The notes: generated by a model not told the origin, from the sequence alone. A DNA stretch of 64,000 nt from Dastarcus helophoroides (GCA_028583605.1 CM053329.1:1364001-1428000), one strand, 5' to 3'; counted from the first letter of the stretch, positions 1 to 10,860 are shown. Made by a program: numbers and translations.

Positions 1-1305
1 ATTGACTTTAATTATTGTTTCATGTTATCTAGATAATTGAGAGTCTGTTTATAGAAAAACTAAGTATAAATTTATATATTTTTCTGGTAGAAAAAGTTGG
101 CTAAAGACCATTTTTCAAAAAGAATGATTTTTTCCAGATGGAAAAGACAAAAAATATCCTTCCAGCAAAATTTTTAAAAGTTTCGGCCCTTCTGCAGAAT
201 AGTGCTTACTCTCGAAGAAAATTATTGGCTTTAACCCACGTTTCTGTTGCAACAGTTATCAGAATCAAAGCAAAAATAAGAGTAGTCAAGCGAAACGTGT
301 TGGGAATTCTGGTCGAAAACGTCTAAAAACACCACGAGATGAGAGAAAAATAAGAGATATTTGTTTGAAAAACCGATCCAAAAGCAGTAAAATGCTAACA
401 AAATTGGTCGAAGATGCAGAAAGGCTTTGCCTGAGAGAACCATTAGAAGGCATCTGAACGAGCAAGGTTTTAATTGTTTGAGGCCAATAAAAACCAAGAT
501 TAACCGAACCTATGAAGAAAAAGTGGTTTAAGTGGGTCAAAAATCATCGTCATATGTCTTCAGAAGATTATAAGAAGGTAATTTAGTATTCAACAATTAA
601 ATGTAATAAATTAATAATATGATTTTTGTCGAGTGAAGGCTTGCTTCTCTGATGACGTTCCAATCTTTAATTGTTCGAAGGCGCCCAGGAGAAATTTACC
701 ATAAAGACTAAACTGTTCAAAGAGTAAAATACCCTCTGAGCATAATAATGTGGTAAATTATTTCATGACAAGGCACTGGCCGATTTTATATAGTGGACGG
801 AACGGTGCACCAGGACCAATATATTAAAGTTTTAAAGTCAAGGATGCTACCTTAAGTGGGGGAATGGTTTTCAAACGATAAATTTTGGTTTATGCATGAT
901 TCAGCACCTTGTCATATGGCAAAATCTATATCAGCCTTCCTAGAAAACCAAAATATTCGTGTTTTGTTATGGCCCGGAAACTCCCCTGACCTCAACCCGA
1001 TAGAACATTTCTAGGAACTGGCCAAGAGAAAAATTTTGACGGAAATTATACTAAGTAAACAAAAACTAATTAAAAAATCTATGAAAGTTTGGCACAATAA
1101 TGAAAAACTAAAAGAAAATGCTTTAAAGTGTATAGAAAGTATGCCGCGAAGAACCGAGGCTGTTATTGCAGCTAAAGGAGATATTACCCAATATTAAAAT
1201 TTTATTCAAAAAGTAATCTGTTGTTTTTCTTGTTTTATATTTAATTTAAAGCCAAAAAAGCTTTAAATTTAAAGTGTTTCTAATAATATGGCCACCCACT
1301 GCACT
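1..1305 (+). mobile_element. Tc1-like DNA transposon, left end outside window
   Basis: A decayed Tc1-like element enters the window from the left and ends near 1,305. The transposase remnant described separately fills most of it. Its right terminus reads GGCCACCCACTGCA on the + strand, so the reverse complement starts with a CAGTGGGTGG-type end as expected of this superfamily. No left terminal repeat is visible, so the element either begins before base 1 or has lost that end. The exact right boundary and the TA target site are not resolved. Confidence 0.7.
138..1197 (+). pseudogene. Broken Tc1-like transposase
   Basis: This was a cut-and-paste transposase (DDE superfamily). An N-terminal helix-turn-helix-like stretch is open at 138-326. 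Further pieces continue in shifting frames: a trans segment ending KKWFKWVKNH near 520-545, IVDGTVHQDQYIKVLKS at about 795-840, then the catalytic-core phrases FMHDSAPCHMAK at about 890-925 and SPDLNPIE at about 985-1,010. The last recognisable part runs to the stop at 1,195-1,197. Several stops and frameshifts interrupt it, for example a stop inside the NPIEHF block, so it cannot make a full transposase. Tc1 family membership is clear from the D and NPIE motifs; the subfamily is not. Confidence 0.85.
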
Positions 1306-1473
1306 TCGAAAGTCAATGCAGCTAAATAAACCGATTACTATGAACTTAACTCCAAAAATGCGACGTAAAAAGTCGAGACTAAATTTACTTCTGTTCAGAG
1401 GCTCGTTTTAAGTAATTGCATAGAAACTGAATTATTCGTTTCTATTTCATTTTAATAATTTTGTTAAAATTAA

Positions 1474-2824
1474 CCCAGATATACCTATTGCCTCTTTAAA
1501 AGGACGCGGTATATGTCTCTACTTATTATTTATTTTAATAATTATGGTAATGATGAAAAAGATGACGTGATAAATCTGTCCTGTCACACGATTGTTCTTG
1601 TTAATTCATTATTTTATTTCCAAACATTTCCTTGCTTTTCAAAGTAATCAGCCTTTAAAAAATGTAATTTTTAGATATGGAATATATCCAGGGTATAAGT
1701 TTGGATAAGTAAGTAATATATTTGCTCCATAATATATTTTCACATTATGCTTTCATATCAATTATATGTCTTCAATTTACAACCTCTAAATTCTATTGTT
1801 TTTTTGCGATGCCTCCCTAATTCAGGGTGTACTTTTAAAAGGACAATCGGCAGACAGGGTAATAATGAATTTATTATGGGGGATGTAACTCTTTATCACC
1901 TTCTGGCGTCATTTGAAGAAAATGTTCCAGGAAATGATCATCAAGAATTTAAAATAAATATTATGCCTTTCAGCCTCCCATCAATGCAAATGACGACCTC
2001 ACTGATGAAGATTTCGGTGACGAAAATACTATGTCGATAAATAATCTGCCATAAAGACAACTAAGGGCAGAAGCTGAAAAAAACATATCATCTGGTAATG
2101 GCGAGGACGAGGAAGACAACATACCCCTGGTAATTTTACAACTGGGTTGGAAAAGGTCTCCTAAAAAATATGACTGAAAAAATAATGACTTCATATTACC
2201 AGAGGTTAAATGGATTTCAATTCCTGCAGCTAAAAATAATAATTCTCCAGTAAAATTATTTTACTATTTCATGGATCAGGAAATATTAGACATGTTTGTG
2301 CACAATAGCAATAGGTACGCAGCAAAGCACAATAAAAATGGAAATGTTACCGAAAGTGAAAAGAGGTCATTTTTTTAGCATATTTTTACTGAGTGGTTAT
2401 GTGCCATTTCCACGAAGATGAATGTTTTTGGAAAATAGTAAAGACACATACACAATTCTACTGCAGTTAATGCCTTGTCTAAAGACAGATCGAATTTGTT
2501 ATGACGAATTTGCATTGTTGTGATAACGATACATTGGACAGAACAGATCGTTTTGCAAAAGTTAGATCACTGTTTGCATCAATTCAAAAACAATAAAAAT
2601 TTTTTTTGTTTTTTTTTCACATTTACATGTTGCTCATATTATCTGGGGTGTCTACATTATCTTTTATTAAAATTTGCAAACTTTATAATTCGCTCATTTT
2701 GTTACCTTATATGCCTATTGTTCTTCTAAAAGAACACCGTATTTGGAACATTAAAAAGTTTTGCAAAGCAAAATTTTCTAAATGCCACAAAAAATAGAAA
2801 ATAAAAAATTCAGGCATATCTGGG
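1474..2824 (+). mobile_element. Degenerate piggyBac element with TTAA target sites
   Basis: A 1,351 bp element is bounded by TTAA at 1,470-1,473 and 2,825-2,828, the target duplication typical of piggyBac. The termini are short inverted repeats, CCCAGATATACCT on the left and AGGCATATCTGGG on the right. A subterminal motif follows on both sides: TTTAAAAGGACGCGGTAT near 1,494 and CTAAAAGAACACCGTAT near 2,725. The interior carries remains of a piggyBac transposase in several frames, so it is dead or at best mobilised in trans. Confidence 0.85.
1747..2640 (+). pseudogene. piggyBac-family transposase remnant
   Basis: Fragments in different frames resemble the N-terminal half of PGBD-type transposases. 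They include a D/E-rich leader (about 1,920-2,120), a segment with FMDQEILDMFVHNSNRYA (about 2,265-2,325) and a TDRFAKVRSLF block (about 2,540-2,575) that matches the LD-TDKF-KVRPL block of the family. Stops lie at about 2,380 and 2,440. The catalytic aspartate region is largely missing: the next ~180 bp are T-rich and then the right terminal repeat follows. It is therefore truncated as well as mutated. Family assignment rests on these blocks together with the flanking TTAA ends. Confidence 0.7.
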
Positions 2825-3016
2825 TTAACTAAAGAATTCTGGTATCAAATAATATAAAATTTGTTACCTGTAACAAATGAAAATATAAAAAGTAAGCCAA
2901 AATTGTTTCTGAAAACCTAATTTTTAGCTTATAAAAGAAAATTTTAGATTTTATTTATTTTTTTTTGTTCTACAATATACAAACTATTTTACTAATCTCT
3001 TCATAGAAACTGCATT

Positions 3017-3965
3017 ATTAAAATTGGCCAAATATGTCTTTAACTGTTAATTTTTTTCATGAATTCATTACAAATAGTTTTAGGGTATAAAATGCACATT
3101 GAACTTTTTTCGATATTAGTTTCGGAACCCCATTTTATACCCTTTTTACCTCCCTCAAATTTTCGAAAATCTTTTTTCGTTGTGCGTTTAGATTATTAAA
3201 GGAACCTATAATCCAAATTTTGTTTTTGTACTTTCAATAGTTACGATTTTGTGTTGACGAGTCAATTAATCAATCGATCAGATCATCTTTCTTTAATATA
3301 GATTCAACTCCTTGGACCTCGAATTTTCGGAATCGAGCGTTTAATTATTTCTTTTATATATTTTTACACAGTTGCATAGAATTTTGGGATATGATATGAT
3401 TTTTTAATTGTTTATTATTAAATTATTTCAATTTAGTTTAGGGGTTGAAAATCGGCCAAATAGATGCTCAATTATTGTATTTATTTACTGGCACAAAATT
3501 TTGGTTAGTAAAATGGTTTTTTCCTTACCAACTTTTAATATCCTTTTTTACCCTTCTAAGACGTGAATTGTTAAAATCGGCGAAATACTTGTTTAATTAT
3601 TTCTTTCATAGATAATTTACACAAAATTTTAATTCATAAATGCATTATTAACTTTGTTCCATACCAAATTCACTCCTTTTATGCCTTTAAGGGTGCAACT
3701 GGTAAAATCGGCCAAACACGGGTGCAATCATTTTTTTTCGCAGATGATTACATGAAAGTTCAGGTTATAAAATCTGTTATTAATTCTGTTCCATGCTAAT
3801 TTTGAAACTTCATTTGACCCCATTTTTTCTTCTTAAAGGACAAATTTTTCAAAATCTTTTCTTGTTGCTCATTTAAACCAAGAACTGAATCTTCGGCTGT
3901 GCCTTGGTGATTAGGTTTACCAGTCGATCAGAAGTTCTCCCTTTATAATATTAATATAGATTATC
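3017..3965. repeat. Degenerate tandem array, unit about 126-130 bp
   Basis: A recurring anchor close to AAAATCGGCCAAATA appears at about 3,017, 3,322 (diverged), 3,448, 3,573 and 3,703. Each is followed by TTAATTATTTCTTTCATA-like and ACACAAAATTTT-like blocks in the same order. Diverged half units start near 3,171 and 3,849 and share a TTTCAAAATCTTTTxTTGTTG block and a GATCAG...TTAATATAGATT ending. The spacing of the clearest copies is 125-130 bp. No coding sense is visible. It looks like an old minisatellite, or the interior of a transposon. Confidence 0.55.
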
Positions 3966-4013
3966 ATAATTTAAAATTCTCTAAAGTACTGAACTTAACA
4001 CTGTGGGCTTATG

Positions 4014-4826
4014 ATTTATTCCATAGAAGGTTTTACCCCTTTACCATATCAACAATTAAACAAACAATTACGTCCTACGTATTTCGCCAGCAGAACTGAC
4101 ATTTTCAAACATACTAATCTTAATTGATTATCAAAAGAAACATTGACGTCATCTGCATTGAGATTAAGATCGATACTGGAGCTCTTTTTACTTCTTTTCT
4201 ACTTTTAATTGTTTAACTGGTGCATGCAATTTTTACCTGCCACAAATAACTTTCAATAAACTGGAATCGACAATGATCCCTTATCTTCATTTAGGGTGTC
4301 TGACCTCTGGTTAATGTAAATTGTTTCGTATGGTTCTAGTTCTCTGTTATTTGCAACCGATCTTAACAATTTAAAATTTTCAATGGTAATTTTGTGTCTT
4401 CTACTTATTATATATTGAGCGACGCTTTTTCTTCTCTATTGCATCTTTAACGAGCTATATGTTCTTTAAATCTAGTTTTAATGGATTTCTTGGTCTGTCC
4501 TACATAGATGCATGGATGCATACAAAACAATTTACATCAACCAGAGATCAAATATCCTTAATGGAGATAAAGGAACATTTTGGCCTCCAGTTTTTGTAAG
4601 TTATTTGTGGCAGATGTGTTAAACAATTAGAAATAATAAAGAAAGCGAAACACTGCCGGTATTGATCTGCATCTCAATGCAGATAATGTCGATGCTTCTT
4701 TTGATAATCAGTTAACATTAGAACGCTTGAAAATGTCACTTCTGCTGGCAAATCACATATCGCTTAATTATTTATTTAATTGCCGCTGTGGTAAAGGGGT
4801 AAAACCTTTTATAGAATAATTTAAAA
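4014..4826 (-). mobile_element. Penelope-like (PLE) fragment inside a ~220 bp inverted repeat
   Basis: Two arms of roughly 220 bp, 4,014-4,250 and 4,595-4,826, are imperfect reverse complements (outer edge TTATTCCATAGAAGG versus CCTTTTATAGAATAA). Between them the minus strand reads pieces of the C-terminal GIY-YIG endonuclease of Penelope-like elements: a TRFKEHIA-like phrase near 4,455-4,475 and KLLRSVANNRELEPYETIYI near 4,315-4,375. The architecture (endonuclease tail between inverted copies) is the same as that of the element at 44.1-44.9 kb. The coding part is broken by stops. Confidence 0.6.
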
Positions 4827-6195
4827 ATCTCATTCACATTAATAGCAATTTCAAGTCGAAAAAGAACTAGATGTATTTTTAGAAATTTAATTAATGTCAG
4901 ATAGAAGCAATAGTGTGAAACAAAATTAATTTACGTCTGACACAAAAGTAATTTTATGCAAAGAATACGCGCACAAAAAGGCAATTGCTTTCAGTTGTTA
5001 AACATAGTTTGAATACTAATGCCTCTTAGTTGACACTTCTTCTGACGAACATCTGGAGAAATATTGATAAAGAAATTCTCAGCAGGATAAGATATATAAC
5101 ATATGTATAACTGTTCAATTAAAAGATTTAGTTGTTGTCTTTACTACAGGACTACTCCTTTGTCTGTTAGAAAACTAACATCTTTAAAATTTATTTCGAT
5201 AACTATTTCATGTGTAAAAAATATCAGAAACTTGGCGATTTCTTTATAAAAACACAAACCAATTATTGGTAAAATAATACGTTAAATATAGTTAGTTATA
5301 GTAATAGCAATATTATGTAGTACCTAGAATTACAAATTTTAATTATATATGAATTATAATGCCGAAGATATAGTGATTGAGTTTAATAGCATTATTCTCA
5401 ACTGGCTTGGAAGTAAAAATTTTCATTATCCCGAAAGTTCTTCTTCACACCACATAGGAAGTAAAAATAAAGGGCATGCAGCTTTTTATCCCTTGGTTGG
5501 GTAAAGCTGAAGGAGATCGCATAAAATGTTTGAAGTGTGAAGTGTAGATAGAAGAAAGGGGGGATTGCCAAGGGTTGAAATTGTGCCGCGGTTACCTCCT
5601 GCCATTGCTCCTATTTGTTGTCTGGCTAAAACGAAACGATCCTTTGTGCTCTCTTATTATCCTTCCGCAACCCAATGTCGCTCATTTTAGATATTTGGCC
5701 AGGCAAGATTAACAAACCACTCAAACCGTGACGAATTCCAGAAATCAAATAATGAATATTCGTTGTTTATCATAGTTCTAGATCAAACAAGTGATGCAAA
5801 TGCGCCCAATTTGCGAACAAATTATTTACTAATTAAATGATCTTAGGGGAAAAGTGGAGGAAGTAGGCACACTTGAGGGGAAATTCCAAATATAATGAAG
5901 AAATTTATAATCATATCGTTTAAGAGCAAAAATAAAACCTATTGACTTTACTCGAGCTAATTATTATCAGTTATTCGCTTTCTGTTACGACATAAATCAT
6001 ATAAATACTCTGCCGATGGTGATTGACCATCCGAACATTCTCGTGTGCTCAGTTTGTCGTATTAAAAGTACTTATAGAAGCCAAGCTATATTGAATTTAA
6101 TCTATCATAAATTTACTTCGTAAGCGACAAAATATTTAAGAATTCATAGCTGGAATGATGAATGAAGTTCTTGGCTTCGCTTATGTTATACACTT
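4827..6195. other. No gene recognised; candidate decayed hammerhead and a GC-richer patch
   Basis: No coding exon is supported. A hammerhead-like arrangement lies at 5,037-5,074 (see findings). The stretch around 5,400-5,720 has visibly more G+C than its surroundings and few homopolymers; it could be a conserved regulatory segment or a diverged repeat, but nothing specific is recognised. Confidence 0.3.
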
Positions 6196-6197
6196 AT

Positions 6198-6530
6198 ACA
6201 GTGCTTCCCAAAAGTAATGGATAAATTCTATAAAACTACAGAGGCATATTTCAGGAAAATGCTTAACATGTATATTTTTATTTTTAAATTGCAATTTCGG
6301 CATGTAATTTTCAACTCCCGCCCCTTTACCTTTACAGAATCAGGAGTTCGCAGAATAAACAGTGCTTCCCAAAAGTAATGGATACATTTTATAAAATCGC
6401 GGAATAACATATTTCAGAAAAATGCTTAGACACGTAGATATATTTTTATCTTTAAATGTCTTTTTTGACATAGAATTTTCAATTTTCCACCGCTTTATCC
6501 TTAAGGGCTAGCAATCCCAACTTCAAAAAT
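6198..6530. repeat. Tandem pair of ~161 bp Tc1-type terminal repeats
   Basis: Two direct copies start with ACAGTGCTTCCCAAAAGTAA at 6,198 and 6,359. They stay similar for about 150 bp (TATAAAA, CATATTTCAG, AAAATGCTTA and the TTTTCAA...CCTTTA blocks recur in order). A third related copy sits at about 61,398-61,590. The CAGTGCTTCCCAAAAGTAATGG start resembles Tc1/mariner termini. No transposase is attached. Confidence 0.65.
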
Positions 6531-6924
6531 TAAAATAGCAAAGGAAGTTTAAACATATGCCAATTTTCGAGCAGGTCTTGTTAAAATAAACATAACAATC
6601 ATCGGTTAAAACAGTTGCATTTTGTCTTTCTCATTGTGTTTTCTATTGTAACAAAGGATTTTGATAATTTGAGAAACCAATCAATTTTTAATAAATAACA
6701 AAACAACAAAAAATTACGAACTAAAGGAAAGATGCTTTGTAGACAATATTTATCCTCCGAATATGTACTATAAATGCTGCATTTTTACACGTATTTTTCT
6801 GCAATTATCAGAATATACAGCTATATACCATATTATACCTTTCAAGAATCAAGAGGAGAAAATAAATTTTGCCAAACATTTACGTTTCATTTTTGACCTT
6901 TTACATGTTTTTTTGTTAAGTTTT
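6531..6924. other. Nothing recognised
   Basis: AT-rich sequence without supported coding, RNA or repeat structure. A short open frame at 6,763-6,951 has no family resemblance. Confidence 0.4.
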
Positions 6925-7008
6925 TTGGTCATAACTATTAAACTTTATTAAGGATCAAAAAGCAACAGATATTAAAAATTCCACAATGTTTCGATAAATA
7001 TTTGCTAA

Positions 7009-7046
7009 CACGGGACCTGGTTTCACATTATTGCATCATCGGCGGT
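7009..7046 (-). ncRNA. Hammerhead ribozyme-like motif (PLE family B, left arm)
   Basis: On the minus strand the order is stem I strand, CCGATGA core, bulged T, stem II GCA...TGT with an AATAA-type loop, GAAA, a short stem III ACCAGGT, the cleavage triplet GTC, and the other stem I strand. The core has C at the normally U4 position. One mismatch weakens stem I, so self-cleavage activity is doubtful. Assignment rests on the fold order and on two further family copies. Confidence 0.5.
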
Positions 7047-7077
7047 TATACCAGCAATTTTAAAAAGTTCCTGCTAT

Positions 7078-7115
7078 AGCCGCCGATAATGCAGTAATGC
7101 GAAACCTGGTCCGAT
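7078..7115 (+). ncRNA. Hammerhead ribozyme-like motif (PLE family B, right arm)
   Basis: Mirror copy of the motif in the left arm of the palindrome. The core reads CCGATAA (G8 to A), stem II GCA/TGC closes a GTAA loop, then GAAA, ACCTGGT and GTC follow. The core G8 change should inactivate it. Confidence 0.45.
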
Positions 7116-7438
7116 ATTAGCAAATATTTATCGAAACATTGTGGAATTTTTAATATCTGTTACTTTTTGATCGTTAATAAAGTTTAATAGTTATGAATAT
7201 TAAAGAATTCCACTAAGTAAGGGTTGAAAAAGTCAAATTTTTTGTTTTTAATGTGTTAGCATGTGGTTATGTTTTTCATTAGTTAAATCCTCATTGTTGA
7301 AACATTGTAAATACGTATTTTTATTTTTGATATCCATGAATTCCATTTAAGATTTTTCCTGTTTAACAAATACATAATTTACACAAGTTCACAAGATATT
7401 TTAGAATTTGTGTAAGGTGTAAATTGGGCACAATTTAT

Positions 7439-7850
7439 CTATTCTTCTAAGTCGGCATTATTCATTCTATTCTCAGGCAGAAATTGTCTACTTCCATCTG
7501 TAAAATTTACATTATATTGGCTCATGTTCTCGTATGCAAAATGACCTGTCTTAGATCTTACATATCTTTCCATTTCCATGTACAATTTTTCCCTGAAACT
7601 GTGAATATTGCGAGCTTGTAAGCTCATTTGTATCCCTCCTGAAATAAAACAACAAAGTCCTTGTTTCCAGCCTTGTATTTTGCGAAATATCCTTTAATTT
7701 TACCAAATTGTTTACTGCCAATGTTCAAGCGAAAACGTGGTCCCAAAGGAAAGTAGAGGAAAATCTTGTAATTTAAGATGAAAGGGGGAAATAATTTTTT
7801 ATTGTAATCTAAAGAAAATATAGCACTAATTTGTTTGCATTAGTGATAGA
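7439..7850 (-). pseudogene. Unrecognised minus-strand reading frames, possibly a broken gene or transposon
   Basis: I do not recognise the family. A 62-codon frame (7,627 down to 7,439) begins MSLQARNIHSFREKLYMEME and has a balanced, protein-like composition with few A/T-bias residues. Immediately upstream, in another frame, about 60 open codons (about 7,835-7,632) include FGKIKGYFAKYKAGNKDFVV and end at a stop overlapping the ATG of the first frame. A pyrimidine tract followed by AG (TTTTATTTCAG on the minus strand, about 7,639-7,649) could be a splice acceptor for the lower frame. The two frames may be one decayed protein with a frameshift, or a chance pair. No neighbouring exon was found. 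Confidence 0.3.
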
Positions 7851-8495
7851 AAGATTATGTGAATCTACAGAGATTGCGTAGTGGAAAATGAGGATCATAT
7901 TGATGATTTTCAACTAACAATATTTCAGAAATAGTTGAAATTAAGAGTAGGGTATAAAGTATGTACAGAATTTTCAAAAAAATTCAAAAATTTATAACAA
8001 TTTTAGGGTTTAATGTTAAAAAAACCAAATTTTATTTTGATTCTGAAAAATCGCAATATTCTGTATATCGCAAACTTATTTCAAATAAAAATTCATAAGA
8101 TTTCTCGAAAGGTATTTAACATTTTTATATATATTAAATTTCTAAAGTTAATTAGGCTGCGACACACATACATACCAGTATGTCTCAAGAGTCATGCGCA
8201 TTCCGGAAATTGACAATTTTGAATAAAAACTTTTTTAGGCGCGTTGAGTAACTTTTGACAGGAGAAAAATTTAGGGTCTGGTAGCTATGAGCAAGACGCG
8301 AAATAGAGTCAAAAAATCGGTGGCGTGGTTCGAACTCCGACCCACTGCGCAAAGAGTCAACTAAAAAAAACTAAAACTAAAAGACGTTCATTGTTTTCTA
8401 AATTGGTTAAAACCGGAATATTGACATGTCTTCTCGTAGGGGTGGAAACCTTCTGGCTTCTGGCGAATTAGCCGCCTTATCATAGCAATATGTTA
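7851..8495. other. No gene; possible Pol III B-box
   Basis: No coding feature is supported. At about 8,328-8,340 GTGGTTCGAACTCCGACC matches the B-box of tRNA-type promoters, with an A-box-like TAGCTATGAGC about 45 bp upstream (8,281). This could be a tRNA-derived SINE head, but no cloverleaf, tail or second copy was seen. Confidence 0.3.
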
Positions 8496-8567
8496 TACAG
8501 GGAGATTTTTTGAAAACAATCCACGCTAAATATCTAGAAAACATAAAGGTTATGAGGGGGACACTTA

Positions 8568-9587
8568 CAAGGAAAGGTCGCGAAGTGCCCGGCGCCGATT
8601 TTGCTAATTTTTGGATATGTTTTAGAGGACCAAAATCTAAGAGACACGTATATTTTTTTATCGGCTGATAAACGGTTTTAAGTGTAGTCTTATCCCCCTA
8701 AAATTGAGGCAAAAAAGGCAGATTTTGCTGTTTCTCACATACCAAAAATGATATTCGAGTCGTTTCTTTTTCCAAAAGTTTTGTTTTGACGAAAAATAAA
8801 AAAAAAAAATTTTCTATGTTTTTCCACCCCCGCTCATGGGGGCAAATTACCCCATTTAGAAGTTTTTTTAATCATAAAAATGGTATTACGTCAGCAAAAT
8901 TTTGAAAAAAATATATGTTATTTTATACACCAAAACTAATTTTACCTGTTTTTGGATTTTGTCGCAAAAAATTTTTTGGGGGTAAACACCACTTACACGA
9001 ATACGTATATGTTAGGATGTATTTTTATGATTTTATTTTATTTTATGTTCTGAAGCGAAGTATTTCGACGAGAAACTAATAAAATAATTTTTTAAGATTT
9101 TTTCGGTAACCCCTCATCCCCACCCTCCACCCTTCCCTTATAGAAGGCTGGGCTACCTACTTAAAAAACCGGAAATATACGGTGTAAGTGGTGTTTACCC
9201 TCCAAAAAAATATTTTTCGACAAAATCCAAAAACAGGTAAAATTAGTTTTGGTGTATAAAATAACATATATTTTTTTCAACATTTTGCTGACGTAATTAC
9301 CATTTTTTTGATTAAAAAACTTCTAAATGGGGTAGTTTGTCTCCATGAGGGGGGGTGGGAAAATTTTGAAAAAATTGTTTTCTTTCATTTCTCGTCAAAG
9401 CAAAACGTTTGGAAAAAGAAACGACTCGAATATCATTTGTGGTATTCGAGAAACAGCAAAATCTGCATTTTTTGCCTTAACTGTTTATCAGCCGATAAAA
9501 AAAATACGTGTCTCTTAGATTTTGGTCCTTTAAAACATATCCAAAAATTAGCAAAATCGGCGCCGGACACTTCGCGACCTTTCCTTG
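8568..9587. mobile_element. 1,020 bp foldback element with TTA target duplication
   Basis: Arms of about 445 bp form a long inverted repeat: 8,568-9,013 against 9,145-9,587, with a spacer of about 130-150 bp. The termini are CAAGGAAAGGTCGCGAAGTG and its complement CACTTCGCGACCTTTCCTTG. TTA flanks both sides (8,565-8,567 and 9,588-9,590). Removing the element rejoins CACTTA to GTGCAG, which matches the opposite TIR of the host transposon. A three-base TTA site suggests a PIF/Harbinger-like enzyme, but no transposase is encoded. Open frames here are accidental. Confidence 0.8.
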
Positions 9588-9919
9588 TTAGTGCAGTTTT
9601 AACCTGCAGGTGCACCTCCTTGGCCAGGGCCGCAGCTCATTCAAAAATCCTAAATGAGACACTGGGTTAAAAAGTTTATTGTTTGAAGGATGAATCTAAT
9701 CTATTTATGGCCATGTAGTAGTTTTTTATTTCTACGATTAGTTTTGACGAAAACGTCACTTTTGTGATAACATTTGTAGGGTAAAATGGTGGATCTTTTT
9801 TTGTTGCTATAAAGTATTTTCTGAAATAAAAACTGTTCCGTATGCCTTGACATTGACAATTACCCAGTTTTAAAGTAAATCTGCACACGTTCGGGTGAGT
9901 ATGCTGCACTCATTTGCTG

Positions 9920-10860
9920 AAAGATTTGAAATTATTTTTGCTTATGGCTCCCAAAAAAAATGTGCCGGAGCCATAGCAAGGGTGTTTTAATGATAGGCAT
10001 CTAGATAAGCATTTGAGCAGCAAATACGTTAAGAGCTTGTACAAAAATTCACAGACACGGGATGCTTCTTAAATAAGAAAAGGCATAGTATCAGAGTGGT
10101 AAATGAAATGTTTTAAATTGAGGTAACAGGACAAATTTTTGCCATTCCCACTAACTAACTCTTTGTGCCAGACTGTTGAAGCTACTGGGCTTTTATATTC
10201 ATCAGTTCGTTAAGTGACAAAAATTCATGTTTTATCCTTTAAAATGAAAATTGGAAAAGATGATTACGACAGACGAATAGTTTTGTAAGACGGTGAAACC
10301 CAAACTTTGTAAAAAATATCTGCTTTAGTGATGAGTGCAGCTTGACACAATGTGCATTGTTGAAGCCCATTTTGTCAATGAAGGTCATACACTCCCGCAA
10401 AAACTTAATGTTTGGGCAGGGATTCTTGGAGATGCTGTCATTGAGTCCATATTCATAAATGAAACATTAACTAGGTACATTTACTTCAATATGTTAGAAA
10501 ACATCACAGATCCTTTAATAACCATGAAAGTAGAGAACCAGCAAGATTTAGAAGGAAATTGAATTCAAATGTTGGACGAAAACGAGTTTTTCTTTCAACA
10601 AGACAGAGCTTCACCACATTATGCCTTAAACGTTTGTAATTGGCTTAACAACCGACTGCCGGACCATTGGATTAGCAGTCGTGGAGCAACTGAGTGGCGA
10701 ACACGATCACCAGACTTGACAAGTTTGGATTTTTTCTCTGGGACCATTTGAAATCAGTGATATACAAAACACAACCGGTTAATTTAAAGGACTTACGACA
10801 AAGGACTGTTGATGGAACAAAACGGTACTCAGTTCGAGCACCTTTTGTAAAATTCGATTG
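9920..10860 (+). pseudogene. Broken IS630/Tc1-type transposase
   Basis: The transposase lies between the long TIRs of the 8.5-11.4 kb element. Degenerate N-terminal pieces with a helix-turn-helix character run from about 9,925. The catalytic part is better preserved. FSDECSLT (about 10,325-10,348) supplies the first aspartate, then LPQKLNVWAGILGDAVIES (about 10,398-10,455), FFFQQDRASPHYALNV (about 10,585-10,635) with the second aspartate, and a WRTRSPDLTSLDFF block (about 10,692-10,735) with the third acidic region. This is the pattern of an insect transposase group common in databases as Tc3-like proteins. Frame changes around 10,350, 10,562 and 10,740 disable it. Confidence 0.8.

Larger units (their letters stand above)
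6925..7205. repeat. Palindromic PLE end carrying two opposed hammerhead motifs
   Basis: A near-perfect palindrome about 280 bp long has its centre near 7,062. The left arm includes GATATTAAAAATTCCACAAT, GATAAATATTTGCTAACA and a GGACCTGGTTTCAC block, and the right arm repeats them in reverse complement. The same sequence occurs once, in single orientation, at 29,480-29,650, just downstream of a Penelope-like GIY-YIG reading frame. This identifies the palindrome as two inverted copies of a PLE terminal (pLTR-like) sequence. Confidence 0.7.

Noticed and set aside
3017..3965. CRISPR-like array
   Set aside because: Units are about 126-130 bp, diverged throughout, without short identical repeats or unique spacers, in a eukaryotic genome.
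4014..4826. Ordinary MITE
   Set aside because: The central part reads as Penelope-like GIY-YIG coding debris, so the inverted repeat is better explained as a PLE derivative.
5995..6060. TATA box (TATAAATA at 6,000) followed by a TCAGT initiator at 6,049, as a core promoter
   Set aside because: The spacing of about 50 bases is too long for a TATA-Inr pair (about 30), and no exon follows.
9308..9670. 120-codon + frame
   Set aside because: Lies in the right arm of the foldback and its mirror frame exists in the other arm; no protein resemblance.
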